A stretch of DNA of 64,000 nt, taken from NCBI RefSeq assembly GCF_021202945.1, contig NZ_JAJOYR010000001.1, positions 1,655,543-1,719,542 of the forward strand. Reading direction: 5' to 3'. Source of the DNA: Stenotrophomonas sp. SY1. GTDB taxonomy: Bacteria > Pseudomonadota > Gammaproteobacteria > Xanthomonadales > Xanthomonadaceae. How positions within the stretch are numbered: the stretch's first letter is position 1; each line of letters starts with the position of its first letter. The notes under the pieces are model-generated. The model was not told the DNA's origin. It saw nothing but the letters and a program-made list of their open reading frames with translations, and ran no database searches. This document shows, one piece after another, positions 63,172-64,000 of this stretch. The translations under genes and the position numbers were made by a program.

Positions 63172-64000
63172 ATGAAAGCGAATAAATGGACTGTACTCGC
63201 CATGGCGGTCACCGCATTCACTATGAGTGTGGCGGCCAATGCGGCGGACGATCAGAACGTGAGCGCCAACATCGATCACCAGCACAACGTGAACGAGACG
63301 CGCACCAATACCAACACGAACACCAACACGAACACCAATACAACCAACACCAACAACCACAACACCACCACCAACACCAACGCCAATACCAACATCAACA
63401 CCAATGTTGATACCGACGTTGACCTGAAGTTGGATGCAGCGGCCACGATCCGCTTCAATGGTGACTACAGGGACACCCGGTCCAACACGGACCACCAGTA
63501 CAACAGCAACACCAACATCACCAGCAACACCGACAGCACGTGGTCCAACGACGTCTATGAGCGCGTGGACAAGGTCTCCAACATCTCCGCCGACGAGCGC
63601 AAGGAAAAGAACAACCACGGCGTCGATGTGAACCTGGAGAAGGACCTGCGCCTGAGTTCGGACGTCAGCTTCTCCGGCGACCCGACCATCACCGGCAACA
63701 TTGACCTGGATTCGGCAGCCATTGCCGTCATTGACAACCGCCAGGCCATCACCGACAACACCGCCGAAAATGACCGGCTCGACAATGATGCGTCGATCCG
63801 TGGCGATGTGGCCTCCGGTGCATCGGGCAACTTGGGCTTCAACGTTGCCGCAGGTGACAACAACGCCCAGGACAACGCAGCCGCGCTGTCTGCCGCCGAC
63901 GCATCCTTCAGCTTCGGCATGGCCGATGCGGAAGTGTTCGTGAACCAGGCGGGCTGGGACAACACCACCACCAACAGCGGCGTTACCAATAGCTCCGGCC
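63172..64000 (+). CDS. Large secreted repeat protein (cut by window edge)
   Basis: At least 276 residues, open to the end of the window; the true length is unknown. Signal peptide 1-24 (SVAANA), then a highly unusual Asn-Thr tract (about 43-82) and an acidic region with DVDLKL, DLRLSSDVSFSGD and repeated NTD/NIT segments. From about 205 it carries the same unit as the preceding protein (SGASGNLGFNVAAGDNNAQDN, shown in part) and a second partial one (VFVNQAGWDN, from about 256). The ATG follows a GAAGAGGGC site. The composition, lacking Cys and rich in Asn, Asp and Thr, suggests an exported fibre or adhesin. No part of the downstream end is visible. Confidence 0.75.
   Translation, partial: MKANKWTVLAMAVTAFTMSVAANAADDQNVSANIDHQHNVNETRTNTNTNTNTNTNTTNTNNHNTTTNTNANTNINTNVDTDVDLKLDAAATIRFNGDYRDTRSNTDHQYNSNTNITSNTDSTWSNDVYERVDKVSNISADERKEKNNHGVDVNLEKDLRLSSDVSFSGDPTITGNIDLDSAAIAVIDNRQAITDNTAENDRLDNDASIRGDVASGASGNLGFNVAAGDNNAQDNAAALSAADASFSFGMADAEVFVNQAGWDNTTTNSGVTNSSG
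63298..63417. repeat. AAC-ACC type minisatellite encoding the Asn-Thr tract
   Basis: About 120 bases built from near-repeats of AACACC and AATACC (with some AACACG), all in frame with the 63172 gene. Six-base units keep the frame when copies are gained or lost, so the tract may vary in length among strains. A few CATCAAC and CACAAC interruptions break perfect periodicity. Confidence 0.85.

Noticed and set aside
63298..63417. A possible CRISPR array at the AAC-ACC repeats
   Set aside because: Units are six bases, in frame with a protein, and there are no unique spacers of 30 or more bases or nearby cas genes.
63070..63618. A minus-strand frame of 182 residues made of Val/Gly repeats
   Set aside because: It is the antisense of the Asn-Thr minisatellite and part of the secreted-protein gene; its composition simply mirrors the repeat.

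Overview
The window is chromosomal DNA of a high-G+C gammaproteobacterium, almost certainly Xanthomonadaceae and most likely Stenotrophomonas. The evidence is the petABC-sspAB order, an Oar-type TonB receptor, an AlgZ-type kinase beside minor-pilin genes, and many short GTAG...CTAC hairpin repeats (SMAG/REP-like, often in facing pairs) between genes. I see no prophage, insertion sequence, CRISPR array or tRNA/rRNA gene. Most of the window is housekeeping sequence in tightly packed operons.

Layout. 0.1-8.1 kb (minus strand): a Tat-exported M24 peptidase, a CorA transporter, an Lnb-like (DUF4105) protein, corC, ybeY and phoH. This is a loosened version of the classical miaB-phoH-ybeY-corC-lnt locus, with unknown secreted proteins and repeats inserted and the Lnb-like gene in the usual position of lnt. 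8.2-12 kb (plus): a TetR-regulated lipoprotein adaptor/ABC exporter operon, followed by a cluster of DnaA-box-like sequences. 12.4-14 kb: miaB (minus). 14-19 kb (plus): a lytic transglycosylase, the cytochrome bc1 operon petABC, sspA and sspB. 19.4-22 kb (minus): DUF3301 and DUF2272 proteins, nadC and a Trm112-like protein. 22-26.7 kb: purE-purK, an AhpD-like protein, sodB (minus), a monothiol glutaredoxin, an SDR lacking catalytic residues and MarC. 26.9-31.7 kb: an Oar-like TonB receptor and ppnN. 31.8-39.2 kb: an AlgZ/FimS-type histidine kinase, divergent from a complete minor-pilin/PilY1 operon (fimT-pilV-pilW-pilX-pilY1-pilE). 39.5-44.6 kb (minus): a second TonB receptor, a TonB protein and a SIMPL-domain protein. 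44.7-55 kb (plus): maf-rng-yhdP-tldD, darP (minus), pmbA and a DUF4870 protein. 55.3-60 kb (minus): ispA-xseB-tilS, a WG-repeat protein and a lipoprotein alkaline phosphatase. 60.2-61.5 kb: a DAACS symporter with a rewritten sodium site.

The most unusual region is the right end (61.7-64 kb). Three consecutive secreted-protein genes lie behind a strong sigma-54 type promoter and a tandem palindrome placed where an enhancer-binding protein would act. The second and third proteins share an Asn/Gly/Ala-rich repeat, and the third, cut by the window edge, also carries an Asn-Thr tract encoded by a minisatellite. This looks like an RpoN-controlled surface-fibre or adhesin system, but its function is inferred, not shown.

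Other points of interest are the Lnb-like gene in the lnt position, the non-oriC DnaA-box cluster, the DAACS transporter whose Na1-site Asn and Asp are Lys and Gln, the SDR lacking its catalytic Ser and Lys, and the orphan AlgZ kinase.
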